Counted from the first letter of the stretch, positions 27,834-37,711 are shown. The stretch: DNA of 64,000 nt from Ulvibacterium marinum (GCF_003626755.1 NZ_RBCJ01000001.1:682001-746000), one strand, 5' to 3'. Notes: generated by a model not told the origin, from the letters alone. Translations and numbers: made by a program.

Positions 27834-29463
27834 TGATAAGCACCCAAGGGTTTTTGCTAGGTGCTTTGAACGTTGCCTTAGCAGCCTTGCCAAATAGTTT
27901 TGTAGTTCCCGTTTTAGGATTTACCCATCTATAATTCAAGGTATTGGGAATATTCGAAATTTGAATTTCCCCTCCCTCGTTCAAATAAGAAATATACAAC
28001 CGACCCTCCTTGGCCAATAAAGGTTTACCGTTTGCCAAATCCCATCTTTTTTGGATATCGGTCATATCAAGCCCATGAAGTATTTTTCCAACCAAGCCGA
28101 CATATTCCGAACCTTTTAGTTTCAGTGCCCCTTCCCAGGATAAAGGTTGGTCCGTCCAAGCTTCCCAGCCTTTCTCGTTAGGGGTAACTTTCCACTGCCA
28201 AAGACTGGCCGCCCCATAAACCACGCCCATGGTACCCCCATGCATAAGCTGCATCCAGGCCTCTTCGCCTTGCCACCAGCCGAGCCCGTTTTGCCCTGCA
28301 TTCATACCCTCATAGGTAGGTTCCCCATTGGCCACTGCCTTGGTGGGTAGGTTTTGGTACATGCGTTCCACTTTGTGGTAAAGATGTTTATCGTTGTGTC
28401 CGGTTTGGGCCCATTGAAAATCAAGCCACTCTTCCGCTTGATGGCTCTTGTTGTAATGCATGCAATGCTTATCCGGGTCATTTTTGGCCCATGTGGCAAC
28501 GTAATCATCACATGGGTTGTAATGCAGACCGGTAGGTTGTTGGTAGCAATCCCAAAGCTGAAGCATTTCCCCACTTTCCTTTACTCCGGGATCGTTGGCA
28601 TCATGATCTCCGGCAATCAGCCAAAAGGCCGGATAACTTCCATAGCGGGCCAATAAATATTTTACATAGCGTACATACTCCTCTGGATTTATTTTTGTGC
28701 CTAAAACCTGTTTTCCCTTCCAGCCGAAGCCATGAAAAACAGGCTGATGGACGGGAACTATTTCATGGTCTAGAAGCACTTCTATAAGACTATCATAATA
28801 TTGAAAATAATCCGGATTCATTTGATTGATATGGCCTTCCGACAAATCCTGGAACGCACGTTTAAAACCTTGATCTGTGTTGCGCTCGTCCGGTCCTTCG
28901 GCCTTCATGTCGGGTTGAAGCGTCATCATAAGGGCTGTATTGAAGCCCTTTTTCTGTCTATCCTTGGCAAAGATCTCTACCTGCTCTTTGGTAGCCCTAA
29001 AAGGAATGCCCCAAGGTGTATCGGCCACTACTAAAAATGATTTTCCGGATTGGTGAACAACATTACGATAACCCTTGGACATTTTGAGAAGCCCATTTTC
29101 CAAAAGTCCGTTCTCACCGGTATAGGGAACCGAAACGAAGCTTCCCGTTTTACCATGCAGGCCCTTGTCCATTTGGTCGGAGGTATATGATTTCCACTGC
29201 CAAACGACATCTGTATCGGGTGGGGAGAACCGTATTTTCCAAGTGTTGCCCCCATTCCAAAAAGCTGGCCTTTTAAGGGAGTCATTATTTTGGTTGGTAA
29301 AAACACCCCATACTTCTACTTCCGTATACGGGTTTGTATAGCTCGCCTCCGAAGTTAAGGTGATTTCATGTGTAGTCCACTGCTGGACTGGTTTTTGCGC
29401 CTCCTGGGCATTTAAGGTAATAGCGAGGAGCATTTGGAAAACAAGTACTATCGGGAGTTTCAT
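27820..29463 (-). CDS. secreted DUF4038 (GH140-like) glycoside hydrolase with DUF5060
   Basis: Protein of 547 aa with a signal peptide (PIVLVFQMLLAITLNAQE). An N-terminal DUF5060 sandwich (about 25-110, EVEVWGVFTNQNNDSLKRPAFWNG) precedes the DUF4038 TIM barrel (SFLVVADTPWGIPFRATKEQVEIF, FWLIAGDHDAND, VANGEPTYEGM supplying candidate catalytic acids). A small C-terminal beta domain ends the protein. Apiosidases of GH140 are in this family; others act on rhamnogalacturonan or unknown glycans. It is a single gene flanked by the antiporter and a small ORF. Confidence 0.85.
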   Translation of the reverse strand: MKLPIVLVFQMLLAITLNAQEAQKPVQQWTTHEITLTSEASYTNPYTEVEVWGVFTNQNNDSLKRPAFWNGGNTWKIRFSPPDTDVVWQWKSYTSDQMDKGLHGKTGSFVSVPYTGENGLLENGLLKMSKGYRNVVHQSGKSFLVVADTPWGIPFRATKEQVEIFAKDRQKKGFNTALMMTLQPDMKAEGPDERNTDQGFKRAFQDLSEGHINQMNPDYFQYYDSLIEVLLDHEIVPVHQPVFHGFGWKGKQVLGTKINPEEYVRYVKYLLARYGSYPAFWLIAGDHDANDPGVKESGEMLQLWDCYQQPTGLHYNPCDDYVATWAKNDPDKHCMHYNKSHQAEEWLDFQWAQTGHNDKHLYHKVERMYQNLPTKAVANGEPTYEGMNAGQNGLGWWQGEEAWMQLMHGGTMGVVYGAASLWQWKVTPNEKGWEAWTDQPLSWEGALKLKGSEYVGLVGKILHGLDMTDIQKRWDLANGKPLLAKEGRLYISYLNEGGEIQISNIPNTLNYRWVNPKTGTTKLFGKAAKATFKAPSKNPWVLIITEN

Positions 29464-29508
29464 ACCAATGATTTTTCGATATGAAGTTATGAAAAAAGAG
29501 AGTCACTT

Positions 29509-29742
29509 TTATCCGGAGAAAGGCTGAACTTTCCAAGTGGTAATCGAGATATCCTCAGCAGCTATTTCGTAACTACCCCCGGATACCATCCTATAGAAAT
29601 GTATAGAGGATTCCCGTTTTATCTTGTCCTCCAATAAGGATTCGTCTATTTCACCACCTTCCTGACGCCAGGTAAATATAGAATTCTGCTCTATTTGAAT
29701 AAGGCGATGCTTTGCTGTAAACTGTGCGATATAGGTAGTCAT
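29509..29742 (-). CDS. hypothetical small protein (77 aa)
   Basis: Small acidic-to-neutral protein beginning MTTYIAQFTAKHRLIQIEQN and ending ISITTWKVQPFSG. No signal peptide, membrane segment or known motif is seen. It sits between lepA (upstream, 137 nt away) and the DUF4038 gene on the same strand. Amino-acid usage looks protein-like with no rare-codon runs, so I think it is real, but no family is recognised. Confidence 0.5.
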   Translation of the reverse strand: MTTYIAQFTAKHRLIQIEQNSIFTWRQEGGEIDESLLEDKIKRESSIHFYRMVSGGSYEIAAEDISITTWKVQPFSG

Positions 29743-29879
29743 GATTGGGGAACATGAATTTAAATTTTGTTTATTAAAAACAGGGATTCAAAGCAAAAAT
29801 TGCGAAGCACAATGTTAAATGTTGACAAAAACACTTAAGTTGTTGTATGATTAAGAAACCTGAAGTTAAACATAATTGG

Positions 29880-31676
29880 TTAATCGTTCAGTTTTAGCAC
29901 GGCCATAAACGCTTGCTGGGGAATTTCCACATTGCCCACCTGCCGCATGCGCTTTTTCCCTTTTTTCTGTTTTTCCAACAGTTTTCGCTTACGTGAAATA
30001 TCACCGCCATAACATTTGGCGGTAACATCCTTTCGCAGCGCCTTTACGGTTTCACGTGAGATAATTTTGGATCCTATGGCTGCCTGTATAGGAATATCGA
30101 ATTGTTGTCTTGGGATAAGTTCCTTTAGTTTTTCGCACATTTTTTTTCCAATGTGCTGTGCATTGTCAAAATGAATCAATGCAGATAGGGCATCAACGGG
30201 TTGGGCGTTCAATAGAATATCCACACGTACCAATTTGGAGACCCGCATGCCTATAGGCGCGTAGTCGAATGAAGCATATCCTTTGGAAACAGTTTTTAGG
30301 CGATCGTAAAAATCGAACACAATTTCGGCCAAAGGCATATCAAAGGTTAACTCAACACGTTCGGTGGTCAAATAGGTCTGATTGGTAATTTGCCCCCGTT
30401 TTTCTATACAGAGGCTCATAACGTTGCCCACAAAATCGGACTTTGTTATTATGGTCGCCTTAATGTAAGGTTCCTCTACTCGATCTACCGTGGAGGGATC
30501 TGGCAAATCTGAAGGGTTGTTCACGATAATGGGGGTTTCCCTGTCCTTTGTCGTAAAAGCGTGGTAGCTTACGTTCGGCACAGTGGTAATGACCGTCATA
30601 TCAAACTCACGTTCCAAACGTTCTTGGATGATTTCCATATGGAGCATGCCCAAGAATCCGCAACGAAAACCAAATCCCAAGGCAGCACTGCTCTCAGGGG
30701 CAAAGACCAGGGAGGCATCGTTCAATTGCAATTTCTCCATGGAAGAGCGCAATTCCTCAAAGTCCTCGGTGTCCACGGGATAGATTCCCGCAAAGACCAT
30801 AGGTTTTACGTCTTCAAAGCCTGCAATTGCATTTTGGGTCGGGTTAACGGCATCCGTAATGGTATCGCCTACTTTTACCTCACGGGCATCCTTAATACCT
30901 GTAATCAAATAGCCCACATCGCCTGTTTTTATGATTGTTTTCGGGTGTTGGGTCAACTTTAAAGTTCCTATCTCGTCGGCAAAATAATCCTTATCCGTGG
31001 CAACAAACTTTATTTTTTGTCCCTTTTTTATTTCACCATTTATAATCCTAAAATAGGTCTCTACCCCTCGGAAAGGATTGTAGACCGAATCAAAGACCAA
31101 AGCTTGCAAGGGTTCGTTTGGATTACCTTCCGGAGCCGGAACACGTTCAATTACCGCATCCAGTATGTCACGTATTCCAATTCCGGTCTTGGCACTTGCC
31201 GGAATCACTTCTTCGGGCTTGCAACCCAATAAGTCTACGATATCATCGGTTACTTCCTCCGGATTGGCGCTCGGAAGATCCACCTTGTTCAAAACCGGAA
31301 TAATTTCGAGGTCGTTCTCCAATGCCAAATACAAATTGCTAATGGTCTGGGCTTGGATACTTTGAGCAGCATCCACGACCAACAATGCACCTTCACAGGC
31401 CGCAATAGATCGAGAAACTTCATAGGAAAAATCAACATGGCCAGGGGTGTCTATCAAATTTAGAATGTAGTTTTCGCCTTCGTACGTATATTCCATCTGA
31501 ATGGCATGGCTTTTAATGGTAATGCCACGTTCGCGCTCCAAATCCATATTATCCAGCAATTGCTCCTTTTTTTCGCGCTCGGTTACGGACCCTGTAAAAT
31601 CCAATAACCTATCCGCCAAAGTGCTTTTGCCATGGTCTATATGCGCAATGATACAGAAGTTTCTAATGTGCTTCAT
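29880..31676 (-). CDS. lepA: elongation factor 4 (LepA)
   Basis: Translational GTPase of 598 aa that back-translocates stalled ribosomes. G motifs are [23 protein letters not shown] and NKVDLPSA. The LepA-specific C-terminus is present ([61 protein letters not shown]). Full length, starts at ATG 31676. A candidate TATATTTG -7 box lies upstream. Confidence 0.97.
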   Translation of the reverse strand: MKHIRNFCIIAHIDHGKSTLADRLLDFTGSVTEREKKEQLLDNMDLERERGITIKSHAIQMEYTYEGENYILNLIDTPGHVDFSYEVSRSIAACEGALLVVDAAQSIQAQTISNLYLALENDLEIIPVLNKVDLPSANPEEVTDDIVDLLGCKPEEVIPASAKTGIGIRDILDAVIERVPAPEGNPNEPLQALVFDSVYNPFRGVETYFRIINGEIKKGQKIKFVATDKDYFADEIGTLKLTQHPKTIIKTGDVGYLITGIKDAREVKVGDTITDAVNPTQNAIAGFEDVKPMVFAGIYPVDTEDFEELRSSMEKLQLNDASLVFAPESSAALGFGFRCGFLGMLHMEIIQERLEREFDMTVITTVPNVSYHAFTTKDRETPIIVNNPSDLPDPSTVDRVEEPYIKATIITKSDFVGNVMSLCIEKRGQITNQTYLTTERVELTFDMPLAEIVFDFYDRLKTVSKGYASFDYAPIGMRVSKLVRVDILLNAQPVDALSALIHFDNAQHIGKKMCEKLKELIPRQQFDIPIQAAIGSKIISRETVKALRKDVTAKCYGGDISRKRKLLEKQKKGKKRMRQVGNVEIPQQAFMAVLKLND

Positions 31677-31760
31677 TTAAGAGGGCCCCTAAGCAATCGG
31701 GGAATTTTAGAGATACTTTTTCTTTTTTCATCCATGGGTAAAACAAGCCCAAAGCAGATG

Positions 31761-31768
31761 CAAATATA
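31761..31768 (-). promoter_or_regulatory. candidate -7 box for lepA
   Basis: On the minus strand TATATTTG matches the Bacteroidota -7 consensus TAnnTTTG, about 85 nt before the lepA start. No good -33 TTTG is seen at the right distance, so support is partial. Confidence 0.4.
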
Positions 31769-31881
31769 GCTTAATTTATACAGCTTAATCCATGCCCTAT
31801 GTATTAATTAAAGAGGCTGTATACCAGTTACAAAGGGTACAAAAGATTGTGTTTTTTGTGAAGTAGAGTACAATATTTTAG

Positions 31882-31889
31882 TAGATTTG
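31882..31889 (+). promoter_or_regulatory. candidate -7 box for the outer-membrane receptor gene
   Basis: TAGATTTG matches TAnnTTTG 20 nt before the GTG start. A TTTG occurs at 31855-31858, giving a 23-nt spacer, slightly longer than the usual 19-21. Confidence 0.45.
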
Positions 31890-31909
31890 ATATTCAACCC
31901 AAACTTTAA

Positions 31910-34321
31910 GTGAGACGTGTATCCCTTCTTCTGATATTGTTTCTGTTGTGCCCTATTGCGTTAATAGCACAGGTATATTCCGTTTCCGGAACGGTCAGGG
32001 ACGGGAATGGCCAAATGGTTTCCTACGCCAATGTTTTTCTTTTACAGCCTTCGGATTCTACCCTTTTGAAAGGAACTTCCGCAGATGAGAAAGGCCAATT
32101 TGTCTTAAACAAGGTATCTCCCGGGACGTATCTTCTAAAGGCAAGTTATATCGGAAACGCCTCCAGGGCCATAGGAATCGATGTTCTGAAGGACGTTAAA
32201 ATTGGGGCGCTGATTATTGATCAAAATGTTGAAGTTTTGCAGGAAGTAGTCGTTACTTCCAAACAACCGGTAATCGAACGCAAGGCGGATCGTTTGGTTT
32301 TTAATGTTGAGAACACTGTGGTATCCCAGGGGAGCTCCTGGGAAGTCCTACAACGGACTCCAGGCGTTATTACGGTACAAGAGGAGCTCCAGGTCCGCAA
32401 TCAGCAGGCCGTAGTGTATATCAATGACCGAAGGTCTCGTTTGGCTACCGATGAACTTAAGGATTTGTTGGAGAATTATCCGGGACAGTATATAAAATCT
32501 GTTGAAATCATCAATAACCCTCCTGCAAGATATGATGCGGAGGGTGGGCCGGTCATTAATATTGTGACCAGTAAAAACATATCCTTGGGCTATAAGGGGA
32601 ATGTCAATGGCAGTTATACACAAGCAGTTTTCCCTAAATATACTTTGGGCACATCCCATTTTTATAAGACGGAAAAACTGAACGTTTTTACCTCATATTC
32701 CCTAGGCCCCAGAAAAGACTTCAAAGGGTTGGAAAATCAGATTAATTTTATTGATTCTGATGGTATTTTTTCCAGATGGGACACGAATTTTGACCGGATC
32801 TCTGAGGTTACCACACACAACGCACTTCTAAATGTGGACTATAACTTTGATTCCCGGAACGAGATAAGCTTTGCCGGGTCTTTTCTAAAATCCCCGGATA
32901 AGAGCTTTGATAATTTTCAACGTACTGAAATTCGGAGCGCTGCTCAGGTTTTGGATTCGACTTTCACGACCCAAAGTGATTTGTTGGAGAACCAGGACAA
33001 TTTTTCGGGGGATTTGACCTACACCCATAACTTTAAAAACTATGGAAATTTTAAACTGAATGGTCATTATACCCGGTTTAGTTTGGACAGGACCCAAGAT
33101 GCGCAGTCGGACTATTTTGATCCCCAAGGGCAGTTTATGCGAAGGTTTTCTTTCTTTACCGATGCGGAACAGACTGTAAAGATTTATACCGCCCAAGCGG
33201 ATCTTACCTCTACTTTGGGTACCGTTAATCTGGAGACGGGCATAAAAGGATCGTTTATCGACTCCCAAAGCGGGCAGGAATACTTTGATATAGACAACGA
33301 CGTTCCTATACCTAACCCCGGACTATCCGATGATTACCTCTATGATGAAAACGTATATGCCGCCTACTTGGACTTGTCCAAGGATTGGGAAAAATGGAGT
33401 GTAAAATCCGGATTGCGTGCAGAACATACCCAGAGTTCCGGTTTTTCCCGTACCCTCTCCGAAATCAACAATTTGGAGTACTTTGAGCTTTTCCCTTCAC
33501 TGTATGTCCTGTACACGGCGAATGAAAATCACAGTTTTGCCTTTGATTACTCGCGAAAGGTAAACCGACCAAGATATGAGGATTTGAATCCTTTTAGATA
33601 CTTTATCAACGAAAACAATTTTATTGAAGGAAACCCGGAACTGGTACCCAGTTTCAGCAATAACTTCAATATAAACTACACGCTTAAGGGCGAATTTTTC
33701 TTTGATGTCTATTATAGGGATAATGGACGCTACATCTCTACCTTGGCCTTTCAGGATAATGAAAACCTGATTCTAAGGGATATCACCCAAAATGTATTGG
33801 AAAGTACTTCCTACGGATTTGATTTTAACTATGGCAAATCCATATTGGATTGGTGGTATTTGTACAGCTATATTTCCATTTTTCATGAGGATGAAACCTT
33901 TGTAGCCCTGGAAAGCGACAATCAAATAGCCGTGAATGAAGTTGATGGGGTTTATATAGACCTTACCAACTATCTTACCCTTTCCAGGGATGGAACGTTT
34001 AAAGGAGAGTTGGGGTTTACTTATTTATCCGGATTTCTACAAGGGTCCTATGTACAGGACGAAAGTACCAACCTTACCTTGGGGCTTAGAAAATCGTTTT
34101 GGGAAAAAAGAATGTTGTTGAGTCTACAGTTCAATGATATTTTAAACAAGTTCAACAGTAGAATTACCTCAAGGTACCTTAATCAGGACAACAGTTATTT
34201 TGCTAGGCCCGAGACGCAGTACGTCCGTTTAGGACTTACGATTAATTTCGGGAATTTTAGGTTGGAAGACAACCAACGTGAAATTGATAAAATGGAACGA
34301 GATCGATTGACTCCAAAGTAG
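31910..34321 (+). CDS. outer-membrane beta-barrel protein, TonB-dependent receptor-like
   Basis: Protein of 803 aa. A signal peptide (LLLILFLLCPIALIAQ) is followed by a carboxypeptidase-regulatory-like beta domain (YSVSGTVRDGNGQMVSYANVFLL, about 20-100). A plug-like domain (LQEVVVTSKQPVIERKADRLVFNVENT) and a long C-terminal barrel of the OMP_b-brl_3 kind come next, ending in a terminal strand FGNFRLED plus a short charged tail. The start is GTG at 31910, because an in-frame TAA lies immediately before it and no ATG precedes the signal peptide. Probably imports or binds an unknown ligand. Confidence 0.88.
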   Translation: MRRVSLLLILFLLCPIALIAQVYSVSGTVRDGNGQMVSYANVFLLQPSDSTLLKGTSADEKGQFVLNKVSPGTYLLKASYIGNASRAIGIDVLKDVKIGALIIDQNVEVLQEVVVTSKQPVIERKADRLVFNVENTVVSQGSSWEVLQRTPGVITVQEELQVRNQQAVVYINDRRSRLATDELKDLLENYPGQYIKSVEIINNPPARYDAEGGPVINIVTSKNISLGYKGNVNGSYTQAVFPKYTLGTSHFYKTEKLNVFTSYSLGPRKDFKGLENQINFIDSDGIFSRWDTNFDRISEVTTHNALLNVDYNFDSRNEISFAGSFLKSPDKSFDNFQRTEIRSAAQVLDSTFTTQSDLLENQDNFSGDLTYTHNFKNYGNFKLNGHYTRFSLDRTQDAQSDYFDPQGQFMRRFSFFTDAEQTVKIYTAQADLTSTLGTVNLETGIKGSFIDSQSGQEYFDIDNDVPIPNPGLSDDYLYDENVYAAYLDLSKDWEKWSVKSGLRAEHTQSSGFSRTLSEINNLEYFELFPSLYVLYTANENHSFAFDYSRKVNRPRYEDLNPFRYFINENNFIEGNPELVPSFSNNFNINYTLKGEFFFDVYYRDNGRYISTLAFQDNENLILRDITQNVLESTSYGFDFNYGKSILDWWYLYSYISIFHEDETFVALESDNQIAVNEVDGVYIDLTNYLTLSRDGTFKGELGFTYLSGFLQGSYVQDESTNLTLGLRKSFWEKRMLLSLQFNDILNKFNSRITSRYLNQDNSYFARPETQYVRLGLTINFGNFRLEDNQREIDKMERDRLTPK

Positions 34322-34349
34322 GTAGGGATGTAGTATTCTTGGTATTTCG

Positions 34350-34357
34350 TATTTTTG
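34350..34357 (+). promoter_or_regulatory. candidate -7 box for dusB
   Basis: TATTTTTG matches the Bacteroidota -7 consensus and lies 22 nt before the dusB start, in the short gap after the receptor gene. It suggests dusB can be transcribed on its own. Confidence 0.45.
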
Positions 34358-34378
34358 CACGTCTAATACTAAAAGGAT

Positions 34379-35374
34379 TTGCCTAAAATAGGAGACATAC
34401 AATTGCCGGACTTTCCCTTGTTGCTTGCTCCCATGGAGGATGTAAGTGACCCGCCCTTTCGTGCGCTGTGCAAGGAGCAGGGGGCCGATGTGGTGTATAC
34501 CGAATTCATTTCCTCCGAGGGCTTGATCCGTGATGCCGCCAAAAGTGTCATGAAGTTGGATATTTACGAGAAGGAACGCCCCGTAGGCATCCAGATTTTT
34601 GGTGCCAATATGGATTCCATGCTAAGATCCGTTGAGATTGTAGAAAAGTCAAATCCGGATATTATCGACATCAATTTTGGATGCCCGGTAAAGAAAGTGG
34701 TTTGCAAAGGTGCTGGAGCAGGCATTCTTAAGGATATTGACAAAATGGTCTCCCTTACCAAGGCTATGGTACAGCACACTAAACTTCCCGTTACCGTAAA
34801 GACCCGTCTGGGCTGGGACCATGATTCCATTAAAATAGTAGAAGTCGCGGAACGCTTGCAGGATGTGGGCTGCCAAGCCATTGCCATTCATGGGCGCACC
34901 AGGGCACAAATGTATAAAGGTGCGGCGGATTGGCGACCTATAGCCGAAGTGAAGAACAATCCCCGAATGCACATTCCTGTATTTGGCAACGGGGATGTGG
35001 ATTCTCCTGAGGCCGCGGTACGTATGCGGGATGAATTTGGCTTGGACGGAGCCATGATCGGGCGTGCCAGTATAGGCTATCCATGGTTTTTCAAGGAAGT
35101 AAAACACTACTTTAAAACGGGGAAACACCTCTTACCACCTACTATGGAAGAGCGCGTGGACGCTGCCCGCCGCCATTTGCAGATGGCCATAGACTGGAAA
35201 GGGGAGAAATTGGGTGTTTTTGAAACCCGCCGTCATTATACCAATTATTTCAGGGGAATTCCTCACTTTAAGGAATATCGCATGAAGATGGTCACCAGTG
35301 ATGATTCCGCTGACGTCTTTGCTGCATTTGACGAAGTACTGGAAAAATTTTCCGATTTTGAGTTTGCCCACTAA
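34379..35374 (+). CDS. dusB: tRNA-dihydrouridine synthase
   Basis: Flavin enzyme of 331 aa reducing uridines in tRNA D-loops. LLLAPMEDVSDPPFRALC, INFGCPVKKVVCKGAGAG (catalytic Cys109) and AIAIHGRTRAQMYKG, then NGDV and GRAS(I)GYPWFF for FMN phosphate, are typical of the DusB group. The start is TTG at 34379, with AAAAGGA just before it. An in-frame TAA at 34370-34372 excludes any start further upstream. It ends in a small tail-to-tail overlap with the permease gene. Confidence 0.93.
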   Translation: MPKIGDIQLPDFPLLLAPMEDVSDPPFRALCKEQGADVVYTEFISSEGLIRDAAKSVMKLDIYEKERPVGIQIFGANMDSMLRSVEIVEKSNPDIIDINFGCPVKKVVCKGAGAGILKDIDKMVSLTKAMVQHTKLPVTVKTRLGWDHDSIKIVEVAERLQDVGCQAIAIHGRTRAQMYKGAADWRPIAEVKNNPRMHIPVFGNGDVDSPEAAVRMRDEFGLDGAMIGRASIGYPWFFKEVKHYFKTGKHLLPPTMEERVDAARRHLQMAIDWKGEKLGVFETRRHYTNYFRGIPHFKEYRMKMVTSDDSADVFAAFDEVLEKFSDFEFAH

Positions 35375-36576
35375 GGTGCGATAAGCTTTTTGGTAATTCG
35401 GCTACTTGCAATTTTGGAGGCAATTATTCCCAAGACCACTATGGTGGCCAAAACCACCAATACGTTCATCATATTATATTCTACGGGGTATGCCAGCGAT
35501 GGCGTAATCTTCAGCCATCCAAAGAGGAGCTGGGACCAGATCAATAAAGATCCAAAAAGCACACCGATAAACCCACCTGCCGCGGTTACGATGGCACCTT
35601 GTACAAAATAGATGCTACGGAGCTCCTTAAGGGTGGTCCCCAAACTGAATAGGGTCTTCGAATTTTGTTGCTTGTCCAAAATCATCATGATAATTGCCCC
35701 CACTACATTAAAAAGTGCAATAATCAGTACCAAGGTAAAGATGAGATAGGTAGCCAAATTCTCCGTATTTAGCATTCGGTGTAGAGTGGTATGGAGTTCC
35801 TGACGATTCTTTACAACGATCTCATTGCCCAAAACCTCTGTGATTTTCTTACGTAGAACAGCAACGTCGGCATTTGGGTCCAATTTAAAATTGACACCCG
35901 AAATTTGTGTGCTGTCCTTTTCGAAAAGTGCCTGGGCCAAAGATAGGTCTGCAAATACATATGTATTGTCCAAGTTTTCCTCAATACTATAAGTGCCACT
36001 AATGAAGAAAGGTAGAGCATTGTACAAATTTTCAGGTCTCGATTGTGATATACCCCCTTTTCCAGGTTTAAAGGCAATGATTTCCATTGGGTTCCTGAAC
36101 TGATTTGGGGTGACACCCAAAAGATTTACGATTCCCATTCCAGCCACGCCCCGCTGTTGGTCAAGGGCCCAATCTCCCCAATAGACTGTACTGTCCACGT
36201 CCGTTACTTTGGTGTAATTGGAATCCACTCCCTTAACGGCGGCCGTAGTAAATTTTTCCTTATGGGTCAACAATACCTGCTCTTCCAACTCTTTTGAGAA
36301 AGCCACAATCCCATTGATTTCTCCCAGGGCCCTTTCTTGTTCGGGTAAGATTGAAAAGAATTTTCCATAGGCGGGAACCGCCTTTAGATCGGGATCAAAA
36401 GTATCACTAAAGGAAAGGCTAAAGGTCTTTAAGCCGGCAAAACCGGAAAGCACTATAAACAAGGCCGCCGAACCGATTACAATAACAAAAAAAGTAATGA
36501 AATTGATAATGTTCACCGCATTTTGGCTGCTTTTGGAACGTATGTATCGTTTAGCGATATAGAGCGGAAAGTTCAA
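35371..36576 (-). CDS. FtsX-family ABC transporter permease (LolC/LolE-like)
   Basis: Protein of 401 aa with one N-terminal membrane segment (INFITFFVIVIGSAALFIVLSGFAG), a large periplasmic MacB-PCD-like domain, and three C-terminal segments (YLIFTLVLIIALFNVVGAIIMMIL, VQGAIVTAAGGFIGVLFGSLLIW, VLVVLATIVVLGIIASKIA). The topology and the opening YIAKRYIRSKSSQNAVNIINF are those of LolC/E lipoprotein-releasing permeases. The ATPase is elsewhere. It follows rbfA with a 2-nt gap. Confidence 0.88.
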   Translation of the reverse strand: MNFPLYIAKRYIRSKSSQNAVNIINFITFFVIVIGSAALFIVLSGFAGLKTFSLSFSDTFDPDLKAVPAYGKFFSILPEQERALGEINGIVAFSKELEEQVLLTHKEKFTTAAVKGVDSNYTKVTDVDSTVYWGDWALDQQRGVAGMGIVNLLGVTPNQFRNPMEIIAFKPGKGGISQSRPENLYNALPFFISGTYSIEENLDNTYVFADLSLAQALFEKDSTQISGVNFKLDPNADVAVLRKKITEVLGNEIVVKNRQELHTTLHRMLNTENLATYLIFTLVLIIALFNVVGAIIMMILDKQQNSKTLFSLGTTLKELRSIYFVQGAIVTAAGGFIGVLFGSLLIWSQLLFGWLKITPSLAYPVEYNMMNVLVVLATIVVLGIIASKIASSRITKKLIAP

Positions 36577-36578
36577 GC

Positions 36579-36971
36579 TTATAGTTTTTTGCGCTTATCC
36601 AATAAGTCCCTATTTTCTATGGGGTTTTCGCCACTCTTAAGGGATTTATCAATGTTTTCGATGTAATCCAGGGAGTCGTCAATGAAAAATTGCAACTCCG
36701 GAATTCGCCGTAATTGATGTCGGGTACGTTGGGCCAATTCATGTTTGATCAAAGGTTCATTGGATGTGATTCCTTCTAGCAATTCCTCGGAATCCGCGTT
36801 CGGAAAAATGCTCAAGTATACCTTGGCAATGGAAAGGTCCGCGGTGACGGATACCTTGGTTACCGAAATCAGGATGCCGCTCAACCCACCATCCTTGGCC
36901 GCACGTTGTAGGATATCGGCAATGTCCTTTTGAATGATTCCTGCAATTTTTTTCTGACGCTGTGATTCCAT
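36579..36971 (-). CDS. rbfA: ribosome-binding factor A
   Basis: Protein of 130 aa with the RbfA KH-like fold: RQKKIAGIIQKDIADILQ, SVTKVSVTADLSIAKVYLSIFP and RHQLRRIPELQFFIDDSLDYIENID. It matures the 30S subunit. It lies immediately upstream of the LolC/E-like permease gene on the same strand, a frequent arrangement in Bacteroidota. Confidence 0.93.
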   Translation of the reverse strand: MESQRQKKIAGIIQKDIADILQRAAKDGGLSGILISVTKVSVTADLSIAKVYLSIFPNADSEELLEGITSNEPLIKHELAQRTRHQLRRIPELQFFIDDSLDYIENIDKSLKSGENPIENRDLLDKRKKL

Positions 36972-37081
36972 GATGCAAAAGTAGGCCTTTTATGACTTTC
37001 CTCATCATTTGGTACCTTTAGAACCCATAATTTTGGCCTCTAGAACGAGAAAAGCAATCATTTAACAAAAGCATTTGTAGT

Positions 37082-37489
37082 ATGATGGACAAAATAGAGC
37101 ATATTGGTATAGCAGTAAAGGATTTGGACAACTCCAACCAACTTTTCGAGAAACTTTTTGGCAAACCGGCCTATAAGCTGGAAGAAGTGGCCTCGGAGGG
37201 AGTTCGCACCTCTTTTTTTGAATCGGGCCCCAATAAGATTGAACTGCTGGAGGGAACCAACGAAAACAGTCCCATTAGCAGGTTCATCGAGAAAAAGGGG
37301 GAGGGCATACATCATATTGCCTTTGCGGTAAAAGATATCGTTTCTGAAATAAAGCGATTAAAGGAAGAGGGGTTTATTGTCTTGAACGAAACTCCAAAAA
37401 AGGGAGCGGACAATAAACTGGTGGCATTTTTGCATCCCAAGACCTCCAATGGAGTTTTGGTGGAATTATGCCAGGATATCCCGGGTTAG
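37082..37489 (+). CDS. mce: methylmalonyl-CoA epimerase
   Basis: Protein of 135 aa of the glyoxalase/VOC fold: KIEHIGIAVKDLDNSNQLFEKLFG, GPNKIELLEG, GIHHIAFAVKDI and NGVLVELCQ provide the His/Gln/His/Glu metal ligands. It converts S- to R-methylmalonyl-CoA in propionate metabolism. Starts at ATG 37082; a tRNA gene follows 60 nt downstream. Confidence 0.92.
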   Translation: MMDKIEHIGIAVKDLDNSNQLFEKLFGKPAYKLEEVASEGVRTSFFESGPNKIELLEGTNENSPISRFIEKKGEGIHHIAFAVKDIVSEIKRLKEEGFIVLNETPKKGADNKLVAFLHPKTSNGVLVELCQDIPG

Positions 37490-37503
37490 CCGATAAAAAT
37501 ACC

Positions 37504-37534
37504 TTGCAACCCTTAAAAATAAGTAGTAATATTG
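37504..37534 (+). promoter_or_regulatory. candidate promoter of the tRNA gene
   Basis: TTG at 37504-37506, a 20-nt spacer, then TAATATTG at 37527-37534, one mismatch from TAnnTTTG. It lies 15 nt before the tRNA 5' end. Confidence 0.5.
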
Positions 37535-37549
37535 CATCCGCAATTTGCG

Positions 37550-37623
37550 GGTCCTATAGCTCAGTTGGTTAGAGCACCTGACTCATAATCAGGGGGTCCC
37601 TGGTTCGAGCCCAGGTGGGACCA
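37550..37623 (+). tRNA. tRNA with anticodon CAT (elongator Met or Ile2)
   Basis: A full 74-nt cloverleaf can be drawn. The acceptor GGTCCTA pairs with TGGGACC, the D stem is GCTC/GAGC, the anticodon stem CCTGA/TCAGG encloses loop CTCATAA with anticodon CAT, and the T stem is CCTGG/CCAGG with TTCGAGC. The 1-72 pair is G-C, so it is not the initiator. Met-elongator and lysidine-modified Ile2 cannot be separated by eye. The 3' CCA is not encoded. Its last bases are the insertion site of the element that follows. Confidence 0.93.
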
Positions 37624-37624
37624 C
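37612..37624 (+). repeat. left attachment repeat (attL core)
   Basis: CAGGTGGGACCAC overlaps the last 12 bases of the tRNA plus one more. The identical 13-mer is at 53994-54006 in the same orientation. The flanking bases differ on both sides. Confidence 0.85.
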
Positions 37625-37626
37625 AG

Positions 37627-37661
37627 AAAACCCTTCTAAGTGTCTGATTTAGAGGGGTTTT
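37627..37661 (+). terminator. terminator after the tRNA, supplied by the element
   Basis: Inverted repeat AAAACCCTTCTAA / TTAGAGGGGTTTT (13 bp with one G-T pair), a 9-nt loop, and a T-run. It lies inside the element directly after attL, so it appears to replace the chromosomal terminator now found beyond attR. Confidence 0.7.
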
Positions 37662-37670
37662 TATTTGAAC

Positions 37671-37694
37671 AGGGGGCAAATTAGGGGGCGATAA
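37671..37694 (+). repeat. left-end 12-bp tandem repeat (putative integrase arm sites)
   Basis: Two adjacent 12-mers, AGGGGGCAAATT and AGGGGGCGATAA, lie 46 nt inside attL. A matching tandem pair in the same orientation occurs near attR at 53861-53884, as expected for integrase arm-type or excisionase sites. Confidence 0.6.
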
Positions 37695-37711
37695 GTTCAT
37701 ACTACAGAGAG

